Assembly (NCBI GenBank): GCA_965153455.1
Contig: OZ234500.1
Span: forward strand, 11,408,001 to 11,472,000
Source of the DNA: Sphagnum compactum
Taxonomy: Eukaryota > Bryophyta > Sphagnopsida > Sphagnales
DNA length: 64,000 bases
Reading direction: 5' to 3'
The translations under genes were made by a program, and so were the position numbers. A model generated the notes under the pieces. That model worked only from the letters and a program-made list of their open reading frames with translations, was not told where the DNA came from and searched no databases. Shown piece after piece: positions 12,501 through 23,765 of this stretch (positions within the stretch are counted from its first letter, which is position 1; every line of letters begins with the position of its first letter).

Positions 12501-15500
12501 AAAAGTCAAAACATGCCAGTTTGGCTCAGCAAAATTTTTTTGATCCAGCATTTTTGCACAGGATGCCAAGGCTGGCAAAAGGTACAAAAAGCCTAACACA
12601 TGCTGTTGATTGGCTAGATCGCTTTATTGGTCCAGGTGGGTTGCTATTAGTAGTCTCCCACCTTTTGCAATCCAGTTTCAGTTTTATGGGTGGGGTTGGG
12701 AAAAAATAAATATCTAATCTTGAATGTGAGCAATACCGTTGCAGAGCCACATACTGAGCATGGATGGAGATGCTCTTAATGCCATGAATATACCATTGCA
12801 CAATAGAACAATGGTAACAGGATTCTCACTTCAACATCTGCATTTCTATGGCCCAGAGAGAGAGATACTGTGTGTACCCACTGACTGTACTGTTATGGAC
12901 AATGTGAAGTCACTGACCAGTTGTACCTCTGTTGTTGACCTCACATCAATTTCCTTCAACTCACTTCCTGGAATTGTTAACACCTGTTCATCCTGTAGCT
13001 CACATTCAAGAGCCACTTGAATTGCATCCAATCCTTCGACATGTGCTTGAAGAGAATGATGAAACTTTGCATTTGATTGCTCCGTCAGCACATGATGTTG
13101 TTTGGCATTGTCTGCTGTCTCTTTCAGTAGCCTGGCAAGCTCAGTTGCTGCATGTGCACTGGCCTTGCGCTCCACTGCAGGACCAAAACTCATCAATGGG
13201 TTAAGTGATAATAGCACCACCAAGCCATGAATCAAAGCTATCAGATTTGTAGAAAGGCTCATCACAGGATTTGACTCTGAGATTCAATTTTGATATTTTT
13301 TTTTGTTTTTCCCACTCACCCACCATCTGTTGTCTAGTATTCTCCAAGTCTATCTTGGCTGACTCATCATTTTGTTTCACAGTTTGCAATTTTGATTGCT
13401 GGTCATTCATGGAACCCCGTACATCTCGTTCTGCAATCTCCAGCTGTAAACTTCTACTTCTCTCTTGTGCAAGATGAATTTCCTTATTAGCCAGCTCCTC
13501 TGTTGCTGATTTCAGCCTAGCCTGTACTGCCTGTAGTTCGGTCTCCCATATCTTTCTAGTTGCCACCTGCCTTTATAGAAGAAAATGACTCCCAACAGTC
13601 ATGACAAAATAGCTAGCTTTCACTTCTTCATGGGCTTCATCATCTTATGAGTATGGGTGGGAGCTAAAGACAAACAGTAAAGCATGATTCTGGCTGGCAT
13701 TTTACCCCTGCTTTCAATTCCTTAACTTGTGATCTGAGCTGACCCACTTCTTTGGATGCAGTGTGTTCCAATTTGGCATGTTTTTCATACACTTTCTCCA
13801 GTGCAGTTTGCATAGCTTCTATCTCTGTCTTCCCGACAGCAAATTGTCCCTCAAGGTTTTTGTGAAGTGCTTGAAGCTCCCATAATGCTTCCTCACTTGC
13901 TACTCTGTCTGCCTCAGCTTTCATCATTCTCTCAAAATAGAAAGCTGTGGATGTCTGCTTATCTAACTCTTGACTCAGCCTCTCCTCCAACTGATCTTTG
14001 AGTTTTTTCTCCATGTTCTCACTTTCCACCCACATTGCTTTTATTCTCCTCTCATTTTCTTCTGCAAAGTCTTCCGCCTCTTTAACCATCTGATCTTTGA
14101 GGTTCTTCTCTCATTTCTCATTTTCCGCAGCCATGGCTTTTACTTTCCTTGCATTTTCTTCTGCCAAGGTAGATACCTACACAAGCTGACGCCCCAGCTC
14201 TCTGGATTAGAATTAAAAGTTGCCAGACAAAATTCCCTTTATCAGCAAAACACATTCCTGCCAGATCCTGGCTACCGAAGCTGTTGCAATTCAAGTCAAG
14301 AACAATGGGTATAAGACTAACTGCAGTGGAATTGTGTACAAAAGTTAGCTTTTTTTGGCACTATCATTTTTCTTGTAGAGATAATGCAAAGGCGGTGGAT
14401 GGAGGGAGAGAGTTGTCACCTCATCCTCAATTGAGACATTCCGTCTAGCTTTCTCCTCCATACTGTATACCTTCATCATCAACTCTTGCAATAGCTGCTT
14501 GTCTTGATTTGCTCCGGCTATGGTGTTTTCCAGTACACTGAGTAGTCTTCCACTGCTTCGACGTATTGATTCCACATGGGGTACAAGCTTCTCCTGCGGT
14601 GCATTCACACCAGTCAAATCTTTTTGATGATGTGCTTGAAATACGCTTCCAGATTGTGCTGCCATTTTATCACTCCCTTGACTTACTTTGCAAAATGGAA
14701 GGACCATGACAGGGACGTCTTGATCCCCTGCAGTTTCAACCTTTCTCTCATCCTTCCAGATCTGAGTATCAGGATCTTCTTCCCCTGCAGCTTCCAATTT
14801 TCTTCTCTCCTCTTGCCTGATCTCAGTGGCATGTGCACTGACTGGACTTTTGGCTTCTGTCTTATCTGTTGTTACATAAGGAATTTCAAACTTCCCTGTA
14901 ATTTCAGCTGTCCTTTCCACTTTGTGGATCCTGCTGTCCTCAGGAACTTCTTCTTCCAGTGCAGTCTCCATTCTACAAGACCCATTTTCAAATAGATCCC
15001 CCTGATATGGAAACTCTACTGAACACCTCACTGTCGAACTCGCAAACACTTTCTGCTAATGATTCATCCATGTCCAGCAGCTGCACACTCAACGCTCCAA
15101 TCTCTTTCTCAAGTTCAATGATTTTCACTCGCAGTTTTGCCACCACTAGATCCAGATTACCATTCTCTCGGTGCAACCCTGTCACAACAACACCACAACA
15201 ACCCTGAGCATCATGATAAGTCTAGTAACATTCTCAAAACTAAAATTTGGATCTTTATGACCAACCCATTTGGCCACCAGGGAAGCATGCAACCACAAAA
15301 TCCCCCTGGGAAGTGGGGAGTCCTGGTGTGTACCTGAGATTTGTGTCGCTTGCTCAGCCTGCTTGGCCAGGAGTCCATCCTTCTCCTTACAGAGAATTTG
15401 AAACTGCTCATGTTCCTTTTGCCAATCCACTGATTGCAGCCTCAACTCTGGCAACCCACAGTCATCCCCATTCAATAGAACTAACTGACATACAGAGAGA

Positions 15501-18136
15501 GATCACTTCAAGCTTAGGAGATGGGAAGTTTGATCGTAAGACATTTTTTGGATGCAGATCATTAGTTGACTTCAGTGACATGGAATCTCTTCACACATAC
15601 AAGTCTAGGAGATCTGCACAAAGAGACTCAGTAAATCAAAGTGAGACAAAAAGCAGAATCTCCTGACGTGCACAGGCTGTGGCTTCTTGTTGGTAGAGGT
15701 TTTTGTATGCTTCTACATCTCTCTCGAAACCTGCAGTGCGCTCCTGAACATCCATCAATTCAGCCTTGGATGTTGCCAGACTATTTTCTAAGGACTTGAT
15801 CTGATTGCCACTGCTGATCAACATCTCTGTGGCTCTCTCCAGCTGTTCTGCTGCCTGGTACAAATTAGCAGACAATTGTCTCATGCGTTGTTGCACACCT
15901 TTCCTCAACTCAACAATAATACTCATCATCTGTGTTGCTTATTGTGCAAATTCATAAGTTTGAAACATCACAGACTATTTGCAAAATGTACAAGGATGTA
16001 TATAGAAAGCATGGATATACCATTTGTTCATTCTGGGCATTGATATTGGCATTGACCTCACGGTCAGCAAGGACTAATGTTACTTCTTCAACATATCGCT
16101 CAGATTGTTTTCTGAGCTGAGTCGTACATTGTTTCTCTTCCACCAGAAGCCTGTTAGTTGCATCCAGTTGTTCCACCAAATGCATCTTCTCCGTATGCCA
16201 ATCCACCTTCATCTACAGCCAAATAACACCTTGACGGTCAACCTTGATCTGCACTTCACATGAAGAATTGCCTTGCCACCAAGGCTTTAGTGGGGTTGTA
16301 CAGAAATTCAGAGACACAGTGACAGAAGCTCTCTGCAAGCAAGGGAACGATTTGACCCTGAAAGGAGGATACATCTACATAAGGAAGCATAACATTCTCC
16401 AGTCCAGAAGCAATGGCATTTCTCACCTCCTCCTCCATGCATCATCATTCCTTACCTGCATCTCTACTGCCATAACTTTGTTCTGGATTGTGTTCTCCAG
16501 TTGTGCAATCACTGCTTCAAGCTGCTTCGTTTTTGCCTTCCCGGCTTGCACCTCTTTCACCATTAGCAAGCTCTTCACCTCCAATTGGCTTCGACTCTCA
16601 AACAGTTTGTTTTCTTTCGCCTTGATACCTGCCATGCCAATTGGTACCCCAATGCCCACCCTCTGAACTCACGCTGCATCCTCCTATTCTGCAATGGTGA
16701 TGATGATGGTGATGATGGTAATGATGATGATGATGATGATGATGATGCCTGGCATCTGCTGAATTCTCTGCCGCGCAAAAGACAGTCTCTAAATGTTGTA
16801 TGCATGTATGTATCCATCACCATCACTGTTGTTATGTGACAGCGTTTGGAGACAGATCCAAGGAGCTGCAATCAATCAGCTCTGAATCTAAGCACCCTGA
16901 CATCTGCCGAAATCTCTGCTGCACAAAACACATCTCCAAATGGTGTATGCATCACTGTTGTTATGTAACAGCATTTGGAGACATCTGAGCAGCTGCAATC
17001 AGCTCAGAATCTAAGCACCCTGACATCTGCTGAATTCTCTGCTGCGCAAACACAGAGTCTCTAAATGCTATATGCATATATGCATCACTGACAGCCTTTG
17101 GAGACATCCAAGTAGCTGCAATCAGCTCAGAATCCAAGCACCCACAAAAGGAAAAAGCACCCTGATATCATATATGCATGCATGCATCAGTGACAGCCTT
17201 TGGAGACATCCTTTGGAGCAGCTGCAATCAGCTCTGAATCTACTAAGCACCCACAAAAGGAAAAAGAGAGAAGAAGAAGAAGACCATAGCAAAAACAATT
17301 GTGGTTTGCAGAAGAACAACAACAAAGGGAGATGAGGAGGAGTAGCCAGAGCTGCTATGACAGGAGTGGTGGGTGGGTTGTTTGTTACCATCTAGTTTGG
17401 AAGCGTCATCAGGAGATGAGTAGAGAGCAGGGATGATTGCTGCTGCTGCATCTGTTGTCCCTTGTTGCATGAGATTCATGAGGAGTTTGAAGGCGACAGA
17501 GAAGCGCTCCATCTCCTCGGCATCCACTTTGAAGCCTTGGCCGCCATGCAGAGTTTCGTAAAACCCAGCGGAATGCGCATAGAGAGCTCTGTAAACGAAA
17601 TCGATATGGTTGGCCGGCATGCCTCTCTCCATCAAGCGCTTGCGATCCAGTCCTGCTCCTCGCAACCCACATCCCTCCAGAGGAAGAGAAGAACGCTGCT
17701 GCTGCTCCTCCGCTACATTTTCTTCTTCTTCCATCTTCAGCACCTTGGACAACATCCGACTGAGCCAAGACTCCACCAGCTCTGCCTCTCGCTTATCCAC
17801 CTGCTCTTGCACCATCCAGTCCGCTGTCCAGGCATCGATCGTGGCCACCACGTCCAGCGGCTGCCGCAGCATCATGCCCGGCACTAGCTCTTGTTTTTCT
17901 TGTTGTTCTTCTTCTTCTTCTTCCTCTGAGGCTCTCTTCAGGCCCCCAAGGAGACTCTCTTGCACCACCATGGGTGGTGGTGACATCAGGCTGCTGTCTC
18001 TTCTGCGACGACCCTCTCTTGTTGAAGAAGAAGAAGAAGAAGAAGAAGAGCTTGCAGCTACTGCGGCTGCTTCCCCTCCTCGCATCAACTGACCATTGTT
18101 CTTCATCGCTATTTTTCTTGGCTTTCCTTGAGACAT
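9062..18136 (-). CDS. Large multi-exon coiled-coil protein of unknown family (possibly decaying)
   Basis: Start ATG 18136. Exons: 18136-17389, 16628-16456, 16212-16021, 15929-15668, 15447-15334, about 15185-15010, about 15030-14420, 14176-13706, 13566-13320, 13174-12927, 12425-about 12354, about 12310-12219, 12019-11810, 11509-about 10988, about 10991-10818, 10338-10114 and 9145-9062 (stop). Phases agree at most joins. Layout: Ser/Glu/Arg-rich head; a helical domain with IDAWTADWMVQEQVD and HIDFVYRALYAHSAGFYETL; a long charged coiled coil; then a C-terminal domain (ISSIYLSKIKDDIANMRMNK, FCNEFGLPAIRDKLIVKSM, TKTVKVFGKFLDSL). That head-coil-tail pattern looks cytoskeletal, but I cannot name the family. 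Oddities: an in-frame TGA at 14113, a frame swap near 10990, and an unresolved join near 15000. It is either a recently damaged gene or has unusual splicing. Confidence 0.6.
10498..10520. repeat. Interstitial telomere-like TTTAGGG tract
   Basis: Three tandem TTTAGGG units lie in an intron of the coiled-coil gene. TTTAGGG is the Arabidopsis-type plant telomere repeat. Confidence 0.85.
14037..14176 (-). repeat. Duplicated coiled-coil unit; first copy ends in a stop codon
   Basis: Two successive units in one exon: AEENARKVKAMAAENEK-stop-EKNLKDQM and AEENERRIKAMWVESENM-EKKLKDQL. The Met of the second copy aligns with the TGA (14113-14111) of the first. Length and surrounding residues are otherwise preserved. 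Confidence 0.7.
16700..16746. repeat. GATGAT microsatellite
   Basis: GATGATG run with minor interruptions in the first intron of the coiled-coil gene. Confidence 0.85.
16755..17270. repeat. Intronic tandem repeat, about 130-150 bp, four diverged copies
   Basis: Each copy contains, in order: TTCTCTGC(T/C)GCGCAAA, TCTCTAAATG, TATGCAT(G/A)(C/T)A, a GTGACAGC-like box, TTTGGAGACATC, AGCTGCAATCAGCTC and GAATCTAAGCACCC. The last two copies add CCACAAAAGGAAAAAG. The array fills most of intron 1 of the coiled-coil gene. It holds several ATGCATGCAT palindromes, identical to plant RY/Sph-type cores; whether they function is unknown. Confidence 0.75.
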
Positions 18137-18349
18137 CTTCTTCTTACTCCTTCGTTTTCTTCTGATGAGATTGGAGGTTTGAGGTTCTTGGGTTCTTGGT
18201 TTTTTTCCACTGTTTCCTACTGCTGCTGCTGCTGCTGCTGCAGCAGCAGCATGTTTGTTGTTGTTATTGTCATTGCGGATTTTCCCTGGCTGTAGTAGAA
18301 GCGAGAAATACTAGTGTCAGACAGACATGCTTGAAAACCTTGCTGCTGC
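18137..18349. other. 5' flank of the coiled-coil gene
   Basis: Short spacer containing a CTGCTG run that reads into CAGCAG near 18222-18250 (a perfect self-complementary stretch). No clear promoter box was found. Confidence 0.4.
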
Positions 18350-18720
18350 ACCAAGAACAAAGAAACTTGGGTGGGTGGTGATGGTGCACCAAGAACATGG
18401 AAACTGGGTGATGGGTGGTGGGAGTAGCAAGCAGAGATTGCAAGTGGGTTTGCTGCTACGGCAGCACCGAGAATAAAGGATCCTGGGTGACTGGTGATGC
18501 CGGACCAAGAACATGGAAACTGGGTGATGGGTAGTGGGAATAGCAAACTGAGATTGCCAGTGGGTCTGCTGCTGCTGCAGCACCGAGAACAAAAGAAGAA
18601 CCTGGGTGGGTGGTGATGCTGCACAAAGAACATGGAAACTGGCTGATAATGGTGGCACCAAGAACATGGAAACTGGGTGATGGGTGGTGGGAATAGCAGG
18701 CAGAGATTGCAACCGGGTTG
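18350..18720. repeat. Minisatellite, about 119 bp period, three to four copies
   Basis: The unit begins with ACCAAGAACATGGAAACTGG (near 18393, 18512 and 18664, with a truncated copy near 18630). It continues through GTGATGGGTGGTGGGA, AGCA-GCAGAGATTGCAA, TTTGCTGCTGC and GCACCGAGAACAAA. It lies 200-600 bp upstream of the coiled-coil gene start. Long minus-strand ORFs here (Ser/Pro/His-rich) are products of the repeat. Confidence 0.8.
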
Positions 18721-19197
18721 CAGCAGTGGAGAGTGGAGAGGAGAAGGAGGAGATTCTTGTGGGTGGTGATGGTGATGCTGGTGCTGTTGGTTTCTTTGGA
18801 ATGGGTGGTGGTTTCTTCATCAAAGTTGCTGTTTCTTTGCAATGGGGGATTTGGAGGGACACAGTTTATTTCTTTGTATGTAGGTGAAATGGCTACTTGA
18901 GGAGGAGATCTCTCTCCCTTGGGAATGCTACCAACTCAAACCATGTGATACTTTCTTTGATACTTTCTTTCTTTCTTTCTGCAAATTGCTGTATGAAGAG
19001 GAGATCTCTTCCCTTTGGGATGATGATGCTACCATTCCTCATCATAAGCACTTTATACTGTGTCAATTAGGATCTCATGAGTGACAAGTCTGGAGATTAA
19101 GGGCCACTTCAGATGAGGGGACAAGGTCCAGGGTCCAATCAAATAGAGCAATCTTATTGCCAGAGAGCCATAAATTGGACCCACTGCCTTTAGATGC

Positions 19198-19645
19198 AGG
19201 TCCAAGACCAAAAAGTGGCAAATTGAGGCTAAACCTACATGGCACATGGGTCCAAGACCAAAAAGTGGCAAATTGAGGCTAAACCTACATGGCACACGGG
19301 TCCAAGACCAAAAAGTGGCAAATTGAGGCTAAACCTACATGGCACACGGGTCCAAGACCAAAAAGTGGCAAATGGAGGCTAAACCTACATGGCACACGGG
19401 TCCAAGACCAAAAAGTGGCAAATTGAGGCTAAACCTACATGGCACACGGGTCCAAGACCAAAAAGTGGCAAATGGAGGCTAAACCTACATGGCACATGGG
19501 TCCAAGGCCAAAAAGTGGCAAATCGAGGCTAAACCTACATGGCACATGGGTCCAAGACCAAAAAGTGGCAAATCAAGGCTAAACCTACATGGCATGCCGA
19601 TCCAAGACCAAAAAGTGGCAAATCGAGGCTAAACCTACATGGCGC
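19198..19645. repeat. Tandem array, exact 50-bp period, nine copies
   Basis: TCCAAGACCAAAAAGTGGCA recurs at 19201, 19251, 19301, 19351, 19401, 19451, 19501, 19551 and 19601, always 50 bp apart. Each is followed by AAATTGAGGCTAAACCTACA and TGGCACA(C/T)GGG. Inner copies are nearly identical; the last three and the ends diverge. Period 50 is not a multiple of 3, so the arrays of small ORFs over it are not genes. There are no spacers between units, so it is not a CRISPR array. Confidence 0.95.
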
Positions 19646-19649
19646 CATA

Positions 19650-20750
19650 TCAAAGGGAAAATTAATTGGTTTGGACCCAAAAAAGAGCTCAAAAGAGAGA
19701 GAGAAGGCCCATGCACATGAAGGCGTGCAACTTTCATCTTCACCAACACTCATTGCGCAAATCACTAGTGGACAACCTCTATTCCAACAATAAATTCTAG
19801 TGACGATGATTTCATCAAAGCTGGTTTAGGTGGGATGGGCTATAGTCGTAGGTCGTACAAAAAGTCAATTCTAAATTGTAAATTGATTAGAGGTTGATTC
19901 TAAATTGGAATTTTTATAAAAATACACATTTTGAAAATTGTAATGTTTCAAAATGTTTTTATGGATCCTAAGATATTGAAAGAGAAACAAATCTCTTTGT
20001 TTTTTTCAATGTCTTTTGGAATCTTTGTGTCTAAAAAATTTTTAAAAAAAATCTTTGTGTTTTTTCAATTTCATACAAATGTAAATATTTGTTATTTCAT
20101 TTGAATATGTTGAGATTATTTCAAGAGATTAATAACATGTGTTTTTTTCTTTGAAATTAAGCTAGTTTTTAATAAAAACGTCTCCCTTAAATACTTAATT
20201 CAAGCATTTAATCCCCACTTGCATAGATGATTTAATGTTTATCCACTCTAATTGCTTTCAAAATTTCAATGAATTAAAAACAAGGGTGGTTGATTAAATC
20301 TCCTTTTGGATGATAATTGGGCAATATTTTGTACAATTTGAATCTTATATATATTTAGAAATAACAAAGTTTTCAAATGTAAACATTTTATTTTTTTGGT
20401 CGTTTCATCGTCATTAGTAATGCAAAGCAACACAAAGCTCAAGTTCAAAAATAAAATAACATTTTAATTTAAAATTTCAAATGACACTTCAACTTTTTAA
20501 CCCCAACTGAACTTCTTAACTTCTAATTAGTTTTATAACTTTCAATTAATTTCCTAATCTCCATTTTTATCAAAATACATTATTCTTTTCATATTTTTTC
20601 TCATTTTATTTTTCTCATCCATCATCATAGCCTAGATTTCATTGCAACTTTGACAAAACCTTCCAAAAAAATAAGTGTGCATACTTTTACATTAAATTTC
20701 ATTACAACTTGAGCAAAACCTTCCAAAAACAAAATTTTACACATTGACAT
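19650..20750. other. AT-rich spacer without recognisable gene
   Basis: Poly-A/T rich, with short imperfect duplications (for example the AAATCTTTGTGT boxes at about 19990-20055). No ORF with family similarity was seen. Confidence 0.5.
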
Positions 20751-20751
20751 T

Positions 20752-21623
20752 ATGGAGCACACAAATGAAAGTTTTACTTTAGATTTCACTCAAAAGAATG
20801 AAGAATCCATATTTGTGGCCCAAATGCTTGCAGCCATAAATGTCATTCCTTCCGAAAGCATCCAGTCTCAAACTTTAGAAAACACAAATCCATCTAGTAA
20901 GAGAGTGAAAAAATGTTTTTATCACTCAATTCTTTGACCTTTATAAAAAAAGAGATGATTAGTGATGGGAAAAGAAGTTTTTCAAAAATGTGATTGGGTG
21001 GAGATTGTTGATAAGCTTGATGAAGTTGGCCCATGATTCTAAAACATACATCCAAACAATCTCGAGACAAAATTCACAAAATGTGAAAGACATACAACAA
21101 GTATCGACAAATACAAAGTGCAACAGACACAAGTGTATGCAAATGAATTTTGTTTGAAAAAATGCACAACTTTTTTGCAGGAACAACAAAAGCTAGTAGG
21201 GCCCTTAAAGCATACAATGATGGGAATCAAGTTGCACCTAAGGCTACAAGTATTTTGAACCTTGTTGACATCAATGAAGATGTTGCACAAGAAATTCCCA
21301 AATCTCTTCAACAAAATTTTGATGGATCAATTCCTGAAGTTTTCAAGGGCCTTGATACTCCATTGATCACTACTTGTAAGAAAGTGAGAGTTAATGGGAA
21401 GCCAAACAAGAAATGTAAGAAAAGTAGCAAAGATGATTCTTTTACATTAACCCTTGCATTTTTTCAATTTGAAGAATCTTCTAGTAAAATTGAGACAATG
21501 AAAATAGAAATGTTCTCACAAATGGCAAAAGAAGCAAAGGAAGTGAAAAACTCCATTACCGAAATAGCATGGAGATGGAAGAACGTCAAATTCGAGGTAT
21601 TTTACAGACTCAACTTCAAATGA
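20752..21623 (+). pseudogene. PIF/Harbinger accessory Myb/SANT-like protein, frame-broken
   Basis: Two plus-strand frames (20752-20937 and 21150-21623) are linked by a stretch of broken coding sequence containing a NKYRQIQSATDTS-type helix. The second frame starts FEKMHNFFAGTTKAS and ends with a Lys/Glu-rich coil (KIETMKIEMFSQMAKEAKE). The pattern of a short N-terminal region, a Myb/SANT-like trihelix and a basic coil fits the second ORF of PIF/Harbinger transposons, which helps the transposase bind and enter the nucleus. It converges with transposase-like sequence at 22037-21774, as expected for one element. Several stops and shifts make it non-functional. Confidence 0.5.
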
Positions 21624-21773
21624 CAACAATTTTTGCAAATGTGCTAAAATTTAAACCAATGAAACATTAGTTAATTAATCATAAGATGTGTGTAAATAAA
21701 ACATTCTAGAAATGTTTTCAAAAAATTTCAAAAATTAATAAAAACACATTTTTAAAATTTTAATGTCAACATT

Positions 21774-22105
21774 TTATTTTCCAAAATACATGTTTGTTAG
21801 ACTATAGGATGACATTCTAACCAAGATGCAAAATAATGCATCTCTTAACAATTCACAAACTACTTTTGTTTGTTCTCCTTCATGAGGACAATCCACCATG
21901 TCAAAACCAATCAATAGATCATTGCATTCCCTATTATCATGAACAATAAGTTTAGGGATGCCATGCAACTCACAAAATTTGTGCAAAACACAACATGCTA
22001 TGATGATACATGGTGTTTTGTCCACATGCACCAACATGCCTTTAAAAATCCGCCATCAAATGTGCTATCACCATAGTTAGGGAAAATTTTCTTGATAGCC
22101 AATGA
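21774..22105 (-). pseudogene. PIF/Harbinger transposase C-terminal fragment (DDE_Tnp_4)
   Basis: The frame contains VDKTPCIIIACCVLHKFCEL, matching the C-terminal IVAACVLHNxCE block of DDE_Tnp_4 transposases. The catalytic DDE residues are not in this fragment. It faces the Myb-like ORF tail to tail. Confidence 0.65.
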
Positions 22106-22664
22106 AACTAGATGGTAGGCACCCAAGAGGTCTTCTTCTCTTTTGGGGAAGGATAGTGGGTGATTTTTGTAGATTTTGTTTTGGGGGCAAAGGAAAAAGG
22201 TGGAACTAGGGAATCGGTGGACACCTAGATGCTAATTCTTTGAAATAATTATAGTTCACATAGTTAGAATTACAAAAGAATTACAATTTCATTTTGGGAC
22301 TAAATGAAAAGGTGGTGACACAACCTTGATCTTCTTTATGTCTTTCTTTTACTTTGTGATGTAACATGCAGTCAATATCATCACATTTTATCCCATAAGC
22401 TTTGCCTAAAGTGGAAACATCACAAGTTACGAAGTGGACAATAACAAGGGTTTATGATGAATCTATTTAAGGGATGTCCAATGTTCCGATAATTTGTAGC
22501 AATGGGCCAATTAAAGTGTCTCCTTACATTATTATATTTTTTGGGAGATATCCCACAACTAATTACTGTAGTACATTTGTAGGCTCATTTCAACACGTTG
22601 ACAGATCAACTAGTCATGAAAGTGCTAGATCATGGTTGGAATTTCAACATTTCCAACGTTTTTT

Positions 22665-23765
22665 TGAAGATTGTGATTTAAAGTTTGACACTTCATTAAT
22701 TAAGAGAACTTCTTTTGTCTTTACACGACTTTTGAAAATGTAGAAGATCAGGGTACAAATCTTGACACTTCCTTTTGGCATTTTTTAGGTTTTTTGTATG
22801 GAAAACAAATATTTGTCAAGAAATTTATAATTTTAACAAATAATTAATTAATGCCAAACCAAGCTAGGCACTACAATATTGTTAATTCAATTTTCGTAGT
22901 ACTATTTCAGGTTTGACACTTAGGGTGCTGAATAATAATTTTATTTTTCAAAGTCCATTTCAAAAGTAAAAAATTTAAATAAATTTTTTTCAATAAACAT
23001 AGGTAATGTCTTTGGCAAGTTTTCTATACTTTGAACCTTTAACATAATCAGACCTTTTACCAAAAAACAATTGCTTCTTTTTGCAAAAATAGGAATGTTT
23101 CACAAAATTATAGAATAAGGAAATGTTGTCAATTATTGAATGCTTGTTTTGCAATGGCCACAACTAGCTCTCAATCCAAAGGATCCTCATCCAATAATCA
23201 AGCTGGAGATGATGCTGTTGATAATTCTGGGGCTCCTAGAAATTTCTGTGATGTTTGCTCTAATGCTGCAACAGACCCAAAGAAGGGCAAGACCTTGATT
23301 GTAACTGTCTATCTACCCACAGAAAACATTTGCAACCCACAAAATATGGTTGAATCACAGCTTGATGATCGAATAAAAAATGCATCTATCTACGCTAACT
23401 TGGAGTTCAAATTTGAGTTGCTTCAAGATGACACAATCAGGAAAATGACGATCAAAACTCATACACACTGCAACCTTGGGAACAGTGAACCAGAATCGAA
23501 GGATAGAGGATACCTTGGGTATTACCAAAATGACATAAAAACTCCTTGACTTGTACTGGAAAGAAGACTAATGGATCAAAGGCTGCACGACTTATGGATT
23601 CAGTAACAATCCCCAATTCTGAAAATATAACAAGGAGTGAATGTGACACATACGGTAAATCAGAATCTTTTTAATAAATTTACATTTTCGAAAGTCGTGT
23701 AAAGACAGAACACGTCTTGTTTTAATTAGTGAAATGCTAAAGTTTGAATCACGATCTCTTGCATT
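22665..23765. mobile_element. Inverted-repeat-flanked unit, possible non-autonomous transposon
   Basis: The 75-bp segment at 22667-22742 is an imperfect inverted copy of 23683-23758. Both contain the shared core AAAGTCGTGTAAAGACA (plus orientation on the right, reversed on the left), and I estimate about three quarters identity. The internal 0.94 kb holds one unknown ORF (23136-23549). No target-site duplication was identified. Confidence 0.45.
23136..23549 (+). CDS. Unknown ORF inside the inverted-repeat unit
   Basis: A 137-codon frame with a Ser/Gln/Asn-rich start and an FCDVCSNAATDPKKGKTLIV segment followed by VYLPTENICNPQ and a Lys/Asp-rich middle. The CxxC could be half a zinc finger, but no partner Cys/His pair is evident. 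The reading is taken up in another frame after the stop (SKAARLMDSVTIPNSE), which suggests a broken longer protein. No family recognised. Its position suggests transposon cargo. Confidence 0.3.
   Translation: MNACFAMATTSSQSKGSSSNNQAGDDAVDNSGAPRNFCDVCSNAATDPKKGKTLIVTVYLPTENICNPQNMVESQLDDRIKNASIYANLEFKFELLQDDTIRKMTIKTHTHCNLGNSEPESKDRGYLGYYQNDIKTP

Noticed and set aside
16256-16438. Extra coiled-coil exon NAIASGLENVMLPYVDV
   Set aside because: Exons 16628-16456 and 16212-16021 already join in phase 0, and this frame lacks coiled-coil character. Treated as intron.
17462-18092. Plus-strand ORFs antisense to the first coiled-coil exon
   Set aside because: Shadows of the minus-strand coding frame (Leu/Cys/Ser-rich because of Glu/Gln/Ser codons).
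18196-18862. Long Ser/Pro/His ORFs upstream of the coiled-coil gene
   Set aside because: They are products of the ~119-bp minisatellite. No domain and no consistent frame.
19198-19645. CRISPR-like regular array
   Set aside because: Units are contiguous 50-mers with no unique spacers, in a eukaryotic genome. It is a tandem repeat.
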